DNA of 64,000 nucleotides from Pleurostoma richardsiae (Eukaryota; Ascomycota; Sordariomycetes; Calosphaeriales; Pleurostomataceae): positions 248,001 to 312,000 of the forward strand of contig JANBVO010000027.1 in assembly GCA_030052745.1 (NCBI GenBank), read 5' to 3'. The notes below the pieces were generated by a model. It did no database searches. It saw only the letters and a list, made by a program, of their open reading frames with translations, and was not told the origin of the DNA. Both the position numbers and the translations under genes were made by a program. This document shows positions 12,427 to 21,344 of the stretch, piece after piece (position 1 is the first letter of the stretch; each line of letters starts with the position of its first letter).

Positions 12427-14539
12427 ATGTCACCTGCGATGCGGAACCCTTTCTCTTCTGTCGGAGATAAGTCTCCCGACGCGTTGACGATCATGGCACA
12501 GGACTTGTCGGATGATACCGATGCGACACTTGGAAGCACTGAGAAACAGGCGACAGAGCAAGATAGTGCTGTACTGTCCAGCCCTTCTCCTACTCCTGAA
12601 GTCCCTTACAGCATATTCAGCCGCAAGGAGAAATGGTTCATTGTTGCTATGGTAGCTGTCGCTGGGCTCTACAGGTATGTTCTCCCTTCGATTTCATCTG
12701 GGCTGAAGGAACTAGCTGTATCTCCAACTGGAAAAGAAAGATGAAGAGCGGATTCTGTCCTATCGACGACAGGATGTAGTTTAGTGTACTAACCCTTCTC
12801 TTGTCTATAGCCCGCTCCCTGCAAACATCTACTTTCCAGCTATTCCTCAGATGGCTGAGGCGTTCCACAAGTCAACCGATGCGCTCAATCAGACGGTTAC
12901 CGCGTATCTAGTTATGCAAGGCATATGTTAGTCATCCGATCCTCTGGTCCGCATATGAACCTGGATATTGACACTCCATCCAGCTCCTATGCTCTGGGGA
13001 CCACTCTCGGATCGATATGGGAGAAGACCGGTATTTCTTGCGTGCCTTGTTGTCCTGATAGGCTCCTGTGTTGGACTGGCGCTCTGCCCCCTTGATGCCT
13101 TCTGGCTCTTGATTGTACTCCGGTGTCTACAAGCAGCAGGGTGTGCTAGCACTATCGCTTTAGGTAGGCAACATGCATGTGTCCCACTTGTTTCTCTTTC
13201 TTACCTCTGTACGACGATGTATGGCTGAACCAAATCTAGGGGCTGGCGTGATTGGCGATATCTCGACCCCTGAAGAGAGGGGCGGGTACTTCGGCATGTT
13301 CAACCTGGGTCCTATGGTCAGTGTCCCGTCCATAAGGGATACTGCTTGTTGGAGCTGACCGGAGTGTACAGATTGCACCTTGCATCGGCCCTGCTGTTGG
13401 AGGTGCTATCGCGGAGAATCTGGGCTGGAGGTCGATCTTCTGGGCGCTCGTGATTATGGCGGCACTGTGCTTTGTCTTCATTTTATGGTATGACCTCTGC
13501 GGTTGCTGAACGGAAGAGACATACGCATCTGTCTCCCCAATAACACTGCGGGACCACTGACACATTGCGCAGCTTTCTACCGGAAACACTGCGGAACCTC
13601 GCTGGGAACGGCAGTGTTTCCCTGGGAGGCGTATACAGACACCTGATTCCGGTTGTCGGCCGCAAGATTGAGGCTAGTCCTCCCAACCTGCAAATACGCC
13701 GCCGTCCATCCATCAACCCGTTCGTCATTTTCACCTATCCCGACGTAGTCATCAGCCTCTCATTCACAGGCATTGTCTATGCGGTCAACTATACTATTAC
13801 TGCGACAATCTCCTCATCCTTTGCCGATATATATCCATGGCTCTCTGAGACCGCCATTGGCCTGTGCTACCTCCCTACGGGGTTCGGCATGATCGCTGGT
13901 AGCACCCTGACGGGCAAGTTGCTAGACCGGGAGTACGCAAGAGCGAAGAGACGGATGGGCGTGGAGGTGATTGACATCACGTTTCCTAAGGAGTACGCCC
14001 GTCTGAGGACCATGCCACTTCACTTGGTTGTGTTTGTGTGCTGTGTCGTGGCGTGGGGATTCTGCATCCAGCATAAGGCTCCCCTTGCAGTGCCTCTGGT
14101 ACTTCAGGTGATCCGTAAGTCCTGGCCCGATATATCCTTTTCACATAAAATGAATTTCCGACGGACAAATCTGACGGATTATAGTGGGCTACACCTCGAT
14201 ATCTATCCTTAATACCACAATGACTCTGATGATCGACGTACTACAGACGCGGAGCTCATCTGCCACCGCCTGCGTAAGTTGCAAAGTACCCTCCTTGCGT
14301 GATCCTCAACCCGCTACCAAGGCCTTCAACTAACGATGAGGCAGACAAATCTGGTCCGTTGCTTGTTGGCTGCTGTACTGGTTTCCGTGATAAACCGCAT
14401 GACAACCCGTCTTCACCCTAGCTGGAGCTACGTCTTGCTAGGCGGGATATGTGCGCTACTCCTCCCCCTGATGTATGTAGAGATGAAGCTGGGACCGAGA
14501 TGGAGGATAAAAAGAGACTCAAAAGCGTTGGAGATTTAG
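12427..14539 (+). CDS. MFS transporter, DHA1 type, QDR/AQR1-like
   Basis: Twelve-helix major facilitator transporter of the DHA1 group, 520 aa. Exons: 12427-12674, 12811-12926, 12984-13163, 13240-13316, 13372-13487, 13573-14114, 14185-14273, 14345-14539 (introns 136, 57, 76, 55, 85, 70, 71 bp; total 1563). Spliced motifs are SPLPANIYFPA, QGISPMLWGPLSDRYGRRP (the MFS loop 2-3 signature), GAGVIGDIS, IAPCIGPAVGG, CFLPETLRN and SSSATACTNLVRC. The last one is typical of yeast Qdr/Aqr1/Dtr1-like exporters. The N-terminal tail is long, acidic and Ser-rich. A second ATG 66 bases downstream could also serve as start. Expected role is export of drugs, short organic acids or amino acids; the substrate is not known. 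Confidence 0.9.
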
Positions 14540-14678
14540 ATGTGTAGATTTATAGATAGATGCATATATCTGCACGATATTACCTAAATACCCGACTAAA
14601 ACCAATCCTGGTGCGCCCTTTCTGTACACTTGGAATGTCATGAATGTGGTATCTTTACCTTCTTGGCCTATTGAAACA

Positions 14679-15421
14679 TCATACTTTTTTCGTCCAGCCC
14701 GCACGTAGGTGCTCCAGCGCCTCCTCTTCCGACACGACATCAGCGTACTTGGAGTCTAGGTCGAACAAGTTTGCCTCCTGAATCTCCTTGCTGCGATCTC
14801 CACAGGCAGCAGCAACGACCTAATGCTGGTCAGCAACCTTATCCCACTGGTGACAAAGACTTGAGTCAAACTCACCATAGGCCTGAACCCGAACTGCATC
14901 GCGTCCAGCGTCGTGGCCCTCACACACCCGCTCGTGCTCACTCCGCAGAGCACCACCGTGTCCACATTCCGACACGTCAGCTCTGTGGCGAGCGTCGTCC
15001 CGAAAAAGCCGCTCGGGTACTTCTTCTTGACCAGCACGTCGCCCTCCACGGGCGTCAGCCCCTCGTCCACCCAGTCGGCCAGCCCCTGCTGGTGGAGCCC
15101 GCTCCCGACCTGCCACACCTCGAGCGTCTTCGCCTTGAGCCAGAACAGCCCCGCGTCCGCCATGTCCGGCATAGTGTACTCGACCGCCGTCCAGGCGATG
15201 GGGACGCCGCCCTCCCGCGCGGCGGCCACGAGGCGGGACGCGCTGGCGGGGACGGAGACGGCGTCCGGGTTGGCGGAGAGGTCGAGCGGGGAGCCGGGGG
15301 TCCAGTAGGCCTTGCACATGTCGATGAGCACGAGGGCCGGCCGGTATCCCCACCCCATGCGCCGTCCGTAGCCGGATGCGGCGTAGGACGCGGCGTCCTG
15401 GTGGGAGACTTGGGCTGACAT
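14679..15421 (-). CDS. Isochorismatase-family cysteine hydrolase
   Basis: Cysteine hydrolase of the isochorismatase/nicotinamidase superfamily, 228 aa, probably cytosolic. Exons are 14876-15421 and 14679-14819 with a 56-bp intron (GTGAGT...TAG). The triad can be seen: Asp34 in LIDMCKAYW, a Lys in the run 132-134 before YPSGFFGT, and Cys166 in GVSTSGCVRATTLDA. The YPS-FFGT and TSGCVRAT motifs are closest to the N-carbamoylsarcosine amidase/maleamate amidase branch, so an amidase acting on a small carbamoyl or amide substrate is likely. The start is placed at MSAQVSHQD; an in-frame upstream ATG lies near 15514 but its extension looks non-conserved. The gene ends tail-to-tail with the QDR-like gene. 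Three to four TTGCCGG-type sites lie 217-265 bp upstream. Confidence 0.88.
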
Positions 15422-16223
15422 TGCGCTAGTGGGGGTGTTGGTGGACTGAGGTGACCGCCCAGATTGCGGAAGAATATCTAGGCGATAGCGGTGTAAGGAG
15501 CTGGAGCTTATCACCTTAACTTGGCAAGGGAAGGAGTATCAAGAAAAGCTGAGGCGATATGCGGGCTTGCCAGGGTGCGTGGTCATTCCGATCCTCGCTT
15601 TACATGGGGCGCTTGCTGGCAGGTGCTATGAGTACTTTTGCCGCTGCCGGCAAAGGTTTGCCGGGCAGTGCATCTGGCGTTGCCGGTCGGAAAGGGGTTT
15701 TCTGTGCCGAAAGAAGGGGAGGAAAGGAAAAAGATAAACGACGAATAGAATAATAACAAAAGGCAGCAACCGATTGGAAATCCGAGTGATATCATTGTCT
15801 GAGCGGCGAGCTCCTTCACGGAGCACACGACTTCCGCGATCGGCGACAGGCTACCGTTCATGCTCAGCCGGCTGCGGTCATGGTAGTTGCAACCGAGAAC
15901 TGCTTGCCGGATTCTTATTCTCCTCGTCTCGTTCTAACTAAGCTAAGATGTCTATATGCTATCCCTGAATATCAAACTCCGTTCATGGACCATGGCCCAG
16001 TCTACCAGTGCGCCGTTCGCTAGTTCCTTCAGCACAATACACATACAGACATGGCCCGTCCTCGTGAAGCACCGTCCAAAGTGATGCCGCTGTAGAAACA
16101 CCAGCAGACAGATAGATAATAAGAGACGTGATGATATGCCCCTGAAGCAGACAGTATGTAACGGTTACATATCAGGGGAAGATGTGAAGTGTACGGCAAT
16201 GTCCCCAGCATTCGACCAACCGT
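15422..16223. other. Intergenic with TTGCCGG cluster
   Basis: Upstream region of the isochorismatase-family gene and downstream region of the next regulator. It contains the heptamer cluster listed at 15638-15686 and one more TTGCCGG at 15904-15910. No gene was recognised. Confidence 0.5.
15638..15686. promoter_or_regulatory. TTGCCGG heptamer cluster upstream of the amidase-like gene
   Basis: Within 49 bases there are TTGCCG (15638), the palindrome TGCCGGCA (15645), and TTGCCGG at 15658 and 15680. The same heptamer is clustered in the promoters of the nearby regulator and of the homogentisate dioxygenase/P450 pair. CGG triplets are the usual half-sites of Zn2Cys6 proteins. Function as an operator is inferred. 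Confidence 0.45.
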
Positions 16224-18461
16224 TCACACTGTCATTTGTGTCCAGTCGTCCAGCAAACCATACTGAGGATCACCGCCCAGGAACGCGGCGAGCTCGGCGC
16301 TGAAGTGATCGTCAAGGAACGCCTCTATTTGGGGGAACACCCCGTGCGCATTGCTGCTCGGGTGGAGCGGCGCAAAGACAGCATCTTGTGACGTCCTCCT
16401 GTGTGCATCGTCCCACGCGTCTTCTCCCACCGCTTCTGCCGCCCCCGGCGCCGGCGCGCCCCTACCCCCACCGTCGTCCTGCATCGTCACAATGCATGCT
16501 GGCGCGCCGCCACCGTTGGCACGCTCCCCATCGGGCAGCTGCTCCGCGCCGGACAGGGGCCTGGCGATATGCTGCAGGCCCTTCTGCCACTTCGCGCTCG
16601 TGGGCCATGCCGGGTGCAGCTCGCTCAGCACCCTCAGAGAGCTGGCGGCCATGTCCTGCGCCTCGGCCGGGGCGATGTGCGGGCACAGCTGCGGGTGGCG
16701 GCCCAGGTACGAGGCGAGCGACCCGCACATGTAGACGCAGAAGACCAGGATGGCCGGGAACCCCTCGTCGCGCGTGCGCATGCTGAAGTAGGCGTCCACC
16801 TGCTCGTGCAGCTCAAGCACGTTGTCAAACAGCGCGTACGACACGTGCCGCCAGAAGCCCTCGGGCGCCGGGTCGGGCGGCCCGCCGGCGGCGGCGGCGG
16901 CCTGGTACGGCGACGGGGCCCCAGAGGGGGTGTGAGAGGACGGTGGCGGCGGCGAGAGCGCGGAGATGATGCGCTCGAGGTAGATGCGGCGGATGACGAT
17001 GTTGCTCAGCCGGAGGACCATCACGACGGAGAGGTACGCCAGGTGCAGCGACTCGGCGCGCCAGCCGCGCAGGTTCCACACGCTCCACTTGTGCCTGGCC
17101 GGCACGCCCTCCTCCCACGCCCGCAGCGATGCCGTCAGGCTGCTGAACTTGCTGTCGGCTTCCCACGGGGTGGCTTCGCCGAGCCCGGCGTCCGGCAGCC
17201 CGGCGCATCGCGCGACCTGGCCCCAGAGGTTGTGCGCTTGTATCAGCGTTGCGAACAGGCACCTGTTCGGGCCGGTCGCTAGCCCTGGATTCCGCAGCGC
17301 GGGTGACGTGCCCGCGAGGGCGGCACGCTCCGGGGGAACGATGCCAAAGGCGAAGTCCGCCTCGTCGCAGGGCAGGCGAGCTGTGATGTCCTCAAGGGAG
17401 AACGGCGCCGGTGTGGTGTAGCCCGAGTGCAGGTTCTCCTGGCTCTGGATCATCCAGAAGGTGCGGCGGGCCGACTCGGCGCGCACGACGCGGTCGGCAG
17501 AGGCGTCGGGCGGGAGAGTGTATGTCTCCTCGCGGTGCAGGCGCAGCAGCGCGGCCATGCGCACGGCGACGCCCATGTCGATGGAGCTGCGGTCGCGGTC
17601 GCCGTTGCCCCAGCCGGCGATGGCGAGCAGGAAGAAGGCCTGCGTGCGGTCCAGCGAGGGCCGGTACATCTCGACCGAGGCCATTGCCCGCGCCGCAGCC
17701 AGGAAGAAGTCGGTGGCGGCAGCAGGGGAGCCATAGCGGTGCACTAGGCAAGGGGTGAAGCGGGAAGAGATGGACAGGATGCAGGCGAGCAGGAAGCGAC
17801 TGGTCGACTCTGGGCTGCGGACGAGGCTCTCGAGGAAGACCGCCTTGGGCAGGAAGCCGAGCTGGAAGTACGAGTTGATGAAGGTCCGGCAGCCCTCGAC
17901 AACCTCCTCGTAGGGCGGGAAAGAATCTCCATACTGCACCGCGGCGGCGGAGGGGGATGCCGGCAGAAGTGACGGGGCACCATTGAACTGGGCTGGTAGA
18001 GATGCCGCCAGCGTCGAGCGGTTGGTAGACGTGCTGGGCGACGACGGTGATTCTGCCCGCCCGGGAAGGCTCCTCTGCCGCGAGTGCGACGCGGCGATGC
18101 TGCTGGCAGCCGGAGACGCGTTCACTCCGTCACCGGCGGGTGGGCGCGGCGGGCGGCGGCGGAAGTCGCGATCGGTGTCCTTCTGGCCGCGGGCGGGAAA
18201 GCTGCATGAAGCGACTGCTTCTGGACCGGCAGCGCGGCACGCATCACAGGGCGGCTGGGCCTGGTGGTTGATGCACTTGGACCGCAGCCGTCGGCATCGC
18301 CGGCAGGCAACGCCTCCACGCCGCCTTGCAGCCGGTTGCTGCGGTGCCGATGCATTGATCCTTGGGGCAGCTGCCGGAGCAGGCGATGTAAGAGCAGAAG
18401 GGGCAGGCGGAGCAAGGGATGAAGGGGTCGCCGGCTGGGCTGGCGATGGCACGGACGGCAT
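16224..18461 (-). CDS. Zn2Cys6 transcription factor next to homogentisate dioxygenase
   Basis: Fungal zinc-cluster regulator, 745 aa, single exon, nuclear. The N-terminus is Pro/Ala/Ser-rich and disordered. The cluster has Cys 53, 56, 63, 72, 75 and 86, so the last loop (X10) is longer than the usual X6; it is followed by the basic stretch RGQKDTDRDFRRR. The central fungal-specific domain starts near residue 180 (FFP-like EEVVEGCRTFINSYFQLGFLPK) and includes SVEMYRPSLDRTQAFFLL and GVAVRMAALLRLHREE. The coding sequence is very GC-rich, which leaves long antisense frames that are not genes. It lies directly downstream of homogentisate dioxygenase on the same strand, with two TTGCCGG sites upstream. 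A local regulator of aromatic catabolism is the natural guess, but no direct evidence is in the sequence. Confidence 0.88.
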   Translation of the reverse strand: MPSVPSPAQPATPSSLAPPAPSALTSPAPAAAPRINASAPQQPAARRRGGVACRRCRRLRSKCINHQAQPPCDACRAAGPEAVASCSFPARGQKDTDRDFRRRPPRPPAGDGVNASPAASSIAASHSRQRSLPGRAESPSSPSTSTNRSTLAASLPAQFNGAPSLLPASPSAAAVQYGDSFPPYEEVVEGCRTFINSYFQLGFLPKAVFLESLVRSPESTSRFLLACILSISSRFTPCLVHRYGSPAAATDFFLAAARAMASVEMYRPSLDRTQAFFLLAIAGWGNGDRDRSSIDMGVAVRMAALLRLHREETYTLPPDASADRVVRAESARRTFWMIQSQENLHSGYTTPAPFSLEDITARLPCDEADFAFGIVPPERAALAGTSPALRNPGLATGPNRCLFATLIQAHNLWGQVARCAGLPDAGLGEATPWEADSKFSSLTASLRAWEEGVPARHKWSVWNLRGWRAESLHLAYLSVVMVLRLSNIVIRRIYLERIISALSPPPPSSHTPSGAPSPYQAAAAAGGPPDPAPEGFWRHVSYALFDNVLELHEQVDAYFSMRTRDEGFPAILVFCVYMCGSLASYLGRHPQLCPHIAPAEAQDMAASSLRVLSELHPAWPTSAKWQKGLQHIARPLSGAEQLPDGERANGGGAPACIVTMQDDGGGRGAPAPGAAEAVGEDAWDDAHRRTSQDAVFAPLHPSSNAHGVFPQIEAFLDDHFSAELAAFLGGDPQYGLLDDWTQMTV

Positions 18462-19117
18462 GCCTGCCGGTCTGCCACCTGTGAGGCTAAGGAGCTCCAG
18501 AATAGAATCCGTGGATGCAGCAGCGCTTAGGCTTGTGGGCTGATGCAGATGCTAATTGTGTCTTCTCGTCCCTGACGTCGAAACAGTTGTGCCCTTTTTT
18601 GCCCTTCCTGTCTCTCCTTTTGGGTCTCGTCCCCGTCTTCTTCGCTCGTCCCCGCGGGTCCGGCAATAAATCCGGCAACATCATTATCTTATCGGCTTCA
18701 CTGACTCTCGCATTTCGCCACGCTCCATTTTCTTTGTCTCTTGGGGGCCCCGCTCCGCCAAGTTCAGCTTGACAGCTTGACAGCTTGACTAGCTAGACAA
18801 GATAAGGAGAACGGGTAGCGTAGTTAAACATAAGACGATTATGTGTACGGAGTACACAGCGCTGTGAAAGACTCTGGTGGACTAGATGCTGCCGACGGAA
18901 ACTTCGAGGTTTGTATCGCGGCTGCGATCAAAGGCAAGAAAGAATATTCACGCAGCCAATGCAGGTTGTTTGTAGGTGGGTATATTGAATATTGAAGAGC
19001 AGTCTTGTTACTCACTCTGTCTGTCCGCTATTATCATGTACACAGCAACCTCACTATTGACCTCGTATCCTCCTCCCAAACCGAGACCCTCCCTTCTTCA
19101 GCCTTGATACAGTCCAT
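18462..19117. other. Intergenic region upstream of the regulator
   Basis: Upstream region of the regulator, downstream of homogentisate dioxygenase. It holds two TTGCCGG sites (18660-18678, reverse strand) and three perfect tandem copies of CAGCTTGA (18765-18788). No gene was recognised. Confidence 0.5.
18660..18678 (-). promoter_or_regulatory. Two TTGCCGG sites upstream of the Zn2Cys6 gene
   Basis: CCGGCAA occurs at 18660-18666 and 18672-18678, that is TTGCCGG twice on the strand of the regulator, about 200 bases before its ATG. The spacing is 12 bases start to start. These could allow autoregulation; this is inferred only from the match with the clusters near the neighbouring genes. Confidence 0.4.
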
Positions 19118-20677
19118 TTAGAAGTGCACCCCGTTGGTCTTCCCGTTAACATGAGCTCCATTGACCCCATTGACCCCATTAAGCCCGTTGACTCCGTTGA
19201 CTCCATTGGTCTTCGCCGCCGCCTTCTCAGGCCCCAGCTGGCTCCCCAGAGTCGGCAGACCAGCCATCTTGAGCTCGGCGTCCACCTCGCTCAGGTGATC
19301 CAGAAAGTGCGCCTTCGCCCCGTCCCACTGGTCCGCCGCGGTCAAGTTGAGGCTCTTCGACCCCTCGCCGCTCTCGGCCCACTCCGTCAGCAGCAGCGGC
19401 ACGCTGATGTGGAACATGAAGGCCACGGTGTCCTCGCAGATCCTCTCCGGCCGCAGCTCCCTCGTCGTGGCGTCGACCCACGTCTCGTACGTCTCGCCGT
19501 GCGGCATGTAGCTCGCCTCGTAGCTCAAACCGCCCGGCTCCAGCACGTGACTGCTGCCGCCGTAGGTGCCGTACAGCAGGCCCATCATCTCGGTCGACAT
19601 GTTGCGGTGGTAGTACGGCGGGCGGAAGGTGTTCGAGGTCGAGATCCACTTGGGCGTGAAGACGAGGAAGTCCGCCAACGACACGCCGGGCACCTTGGAC
19701 CGCGCCGTCAGGACGCAGTAGACGGTCGGGTCCGCCTGGTCGCGCTCCACGTTCGCGACGTTGATGAACTTCTCTGTGGCGTACTTGTACGGGACGAGGT
19801 TGCCCCGCCAGGCGACCACGTCGAAAGGCGTGTGGTGCTGCCGGCAGGAGTACAGCGAGCCCGTCATCTTGTAGACGATCTCCCACTCCTCCGACTCGAC
19901 GTCAAAGGATGCAACAGGGCTTTCGAAGTCCTGGGGCAACGCCATGCCGTTGGACCCGAATGGGCCCAGCTCCGGCAGCTCATAGTGCGCGCCGAATATC
20001 TCCTGGATGTAGCCCCGGCTCGGGCCGTCGGGCAGGAGGACGCGGAATCGGATGCCAGCCTGGATGACTGCCAGCTCGCCGGGCCGGACCATCATCCAGC
20101 CGAGCTCGGTCTGGATGTTGAGGCGGCCATGCTGAGGGAGGATGAGGAAGTCTCCATCGTTGTTGCAGAAAGCCCTCCGGCCCATAGAGGCATTGGCCGA
20201 GTAGATGTGGATGGCAAGCCCCTCCTTCGAGGCTGCATCGCCTTGTCCGCTCACTGTCCTGATGCCCTGCACAAAGTCCACAGGGCTTTCTTCGCTGGAG
20301 GCCGCATCGCATAGAGGGAACGGGTTCCACGCCCGCTGTTCGGGGACGAACTTGACCCGCGTGTTCAGAGGCGAGAAGCAGCCCTGCAGCTCGCGGTTCA
20401 GGTGACCCGCGGAGGAGACGTCGCCGTGGGCGACTGAGGGCCAGACCCGGTACATCCAGACATTCTGTAGCGTGGCGCGCGAGCTGATGAAGGATGACCC
20501 GTTGAGCTGCTCCGAGTACAGGTCGAACTTGCACTTCTGCGGGCAGTTCTGCCCGCGGGGCAGCACACCCGGGACCGCCTCCGACGAGAACCTGTTGCCG
20601 AAGCCGGTCTGGTACCGGTAGGGGTCAGACGGTGTAGGCTCAGTGGAGAAGGCCGCCTTGGCAGTGGCGCCGACCAT
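19118..20677 (-). CDS. hmgA: Homogentisate 1,2-dioxygenase
   Basis: Non-heme iron dioxygenase that opens the ring of homogentisate to maleylacetoacetate, the central step of phenylalanine, tyrosine and phenylacetate breakdown; cytosolic. Single exon, 519 aa, against about 445 for the family. The N-terminal signature YRYQTGFGNRFSSEAVPG is present. Iron ligands are His357 and Glu363 in YYHRNMSTE and His393 in MPHGE. The spacing 6 and 36 equals that of the human enzyme (335, 341, 371). The C-terminus is extended by about 40 residues made of NGV/NGL-type repeats, encoded by 9-bp repeats, and ends NGKTNGVHF. The P450 is divergent upstream, and a Zn2Cys6 gene lies downstream on the same strand. No maleylacetoacetate isomerase or fumarylacetoacetase is visible in the window. 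Confidence 0.95.
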   Translation of the reverse strand: MVGATAKAAFSTEPTPSDPYRYQTGFGNRFSSEAVPGVLPRGQNCPQKCKFDLYSEQLNGSSFISSRATLQNVWMYRVWPSVAHGDVSSAGHLNRELQGCFSPLNTRVKFVPEQRAWNPFPLCDAASSEESPVDFVQGIRTVSGQGDAASKEGLAIHIYSANASMGRRAFCNNDGDFLILPQHGRLNIQTELGWMMVRPGELAVIQAGIRFRVLLPDGPSRGYIQEIFGAHYELPELGPFGSNGMALPQDFESPVASFDVESEEWEIVYKMTGSLYSCRQHHTPFDVVAWRGNLVPYKYATEKFINVANVERDQADPTVYCVLTARSKVPGVSLADFLVFTPKWISTSNTFRPPYYHRNMSTEMMGLLYGTYGGSSHVLEPGGLSYEASYMPHGETYETWVDATTRELRPERICEDTVAFMFHISVPLLLTEWAESGEGSKSLNLTAADQWDGAKAHFLDHLSEVDAELKMAGLPTLGSQLGPEKAAAKTNGVNGVNGLNGVNGVNGAHVNGKTNGVHF

Positions 20678-21344
20678 GATGCTGGATTGGTGTGAGGGGG
20701 ATGATATGCCGTGCTGGCTCTGCCTAGGGAGTAGCCGAGCTGTTGAGGATTGATTGCTCTGCTTGTAGGAGATGATTATTGCAATGCAGACACCACTGAA
20801 GCACAGAGGGCCGCAGGCTCCATCAAATATGGCTCGGCGTGTCCAGTGGAAAGGGGTACTTGCATCTCCAAGATGCGACTAGACGACAACGGCACCGATG
20901 TGGGCGGGCGGCAGATGGCGAAAGTCGCGATTGTCGAGTCTCTGAGAACCGGCAATCCTCTATCTCGCCGCCCCATAGCATCAGCTGCTCCATCCTCTGG
21001 CTGTTGCCGGAGGGCCATTTGCCCGTTTAGCGTTGCCGGAGACGGGCAAGCAAGCGGCAGGCATTTCCATGCTTTGATTTGTCTGATCTCCTATTTGCTC
21101 GCTGCTCCTTGCCGGGGTCAGCACCTGCCCGCCACTTGCCGGACGGGCAGCAACATGACTCGTGCGATCTTGTGCTGCCGATTGCCTCTGCGGCCGGCCA
21201 ATGCCGTGATCAGGTTCCCACACCGACGAAGCAGCATGCACCGATATATGGCAGGATCCCAGCTGCAAAGCACACGAGGAGGAGGGTCGGTAGCAGCAGA
21301 AGGGTAAGCCGGCGATAGCATCTGGCATCTGTTCATACGACGCG
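20678..21344. promoter_or_regulatory. Bidirectional promoter of homogentisate dioxygenase and P450, five TTGCCGG sites
   Basis: The 667-bp region between the two divergent starts holds CCGGCAA at 20949 and TTGCCGG at 21004, 21033, 21109 and 21136. A random 7-mer counted on both strands is expected about once per 8 kb, so five in 194 bp is a clear cluster. Short inverted partners occur nearby (GGGCAA, GCCCG). A shared regulator for both genes is the simple reading; it is inferred. Confidence 0.55.

Noticed and set aside
16401-17282. Plus-strand open frame of 293 aa
   Set aside because: Antisense to the GC-rich Zn2Cys6 gene; Arg/Gly-rich shadow of its codon bias.
19124-20314. Plus-strand open frame of 396 aa
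   Set aside because: Antisense to homogentisate dioxygenase, whose active-site residues are all present on the other strand.
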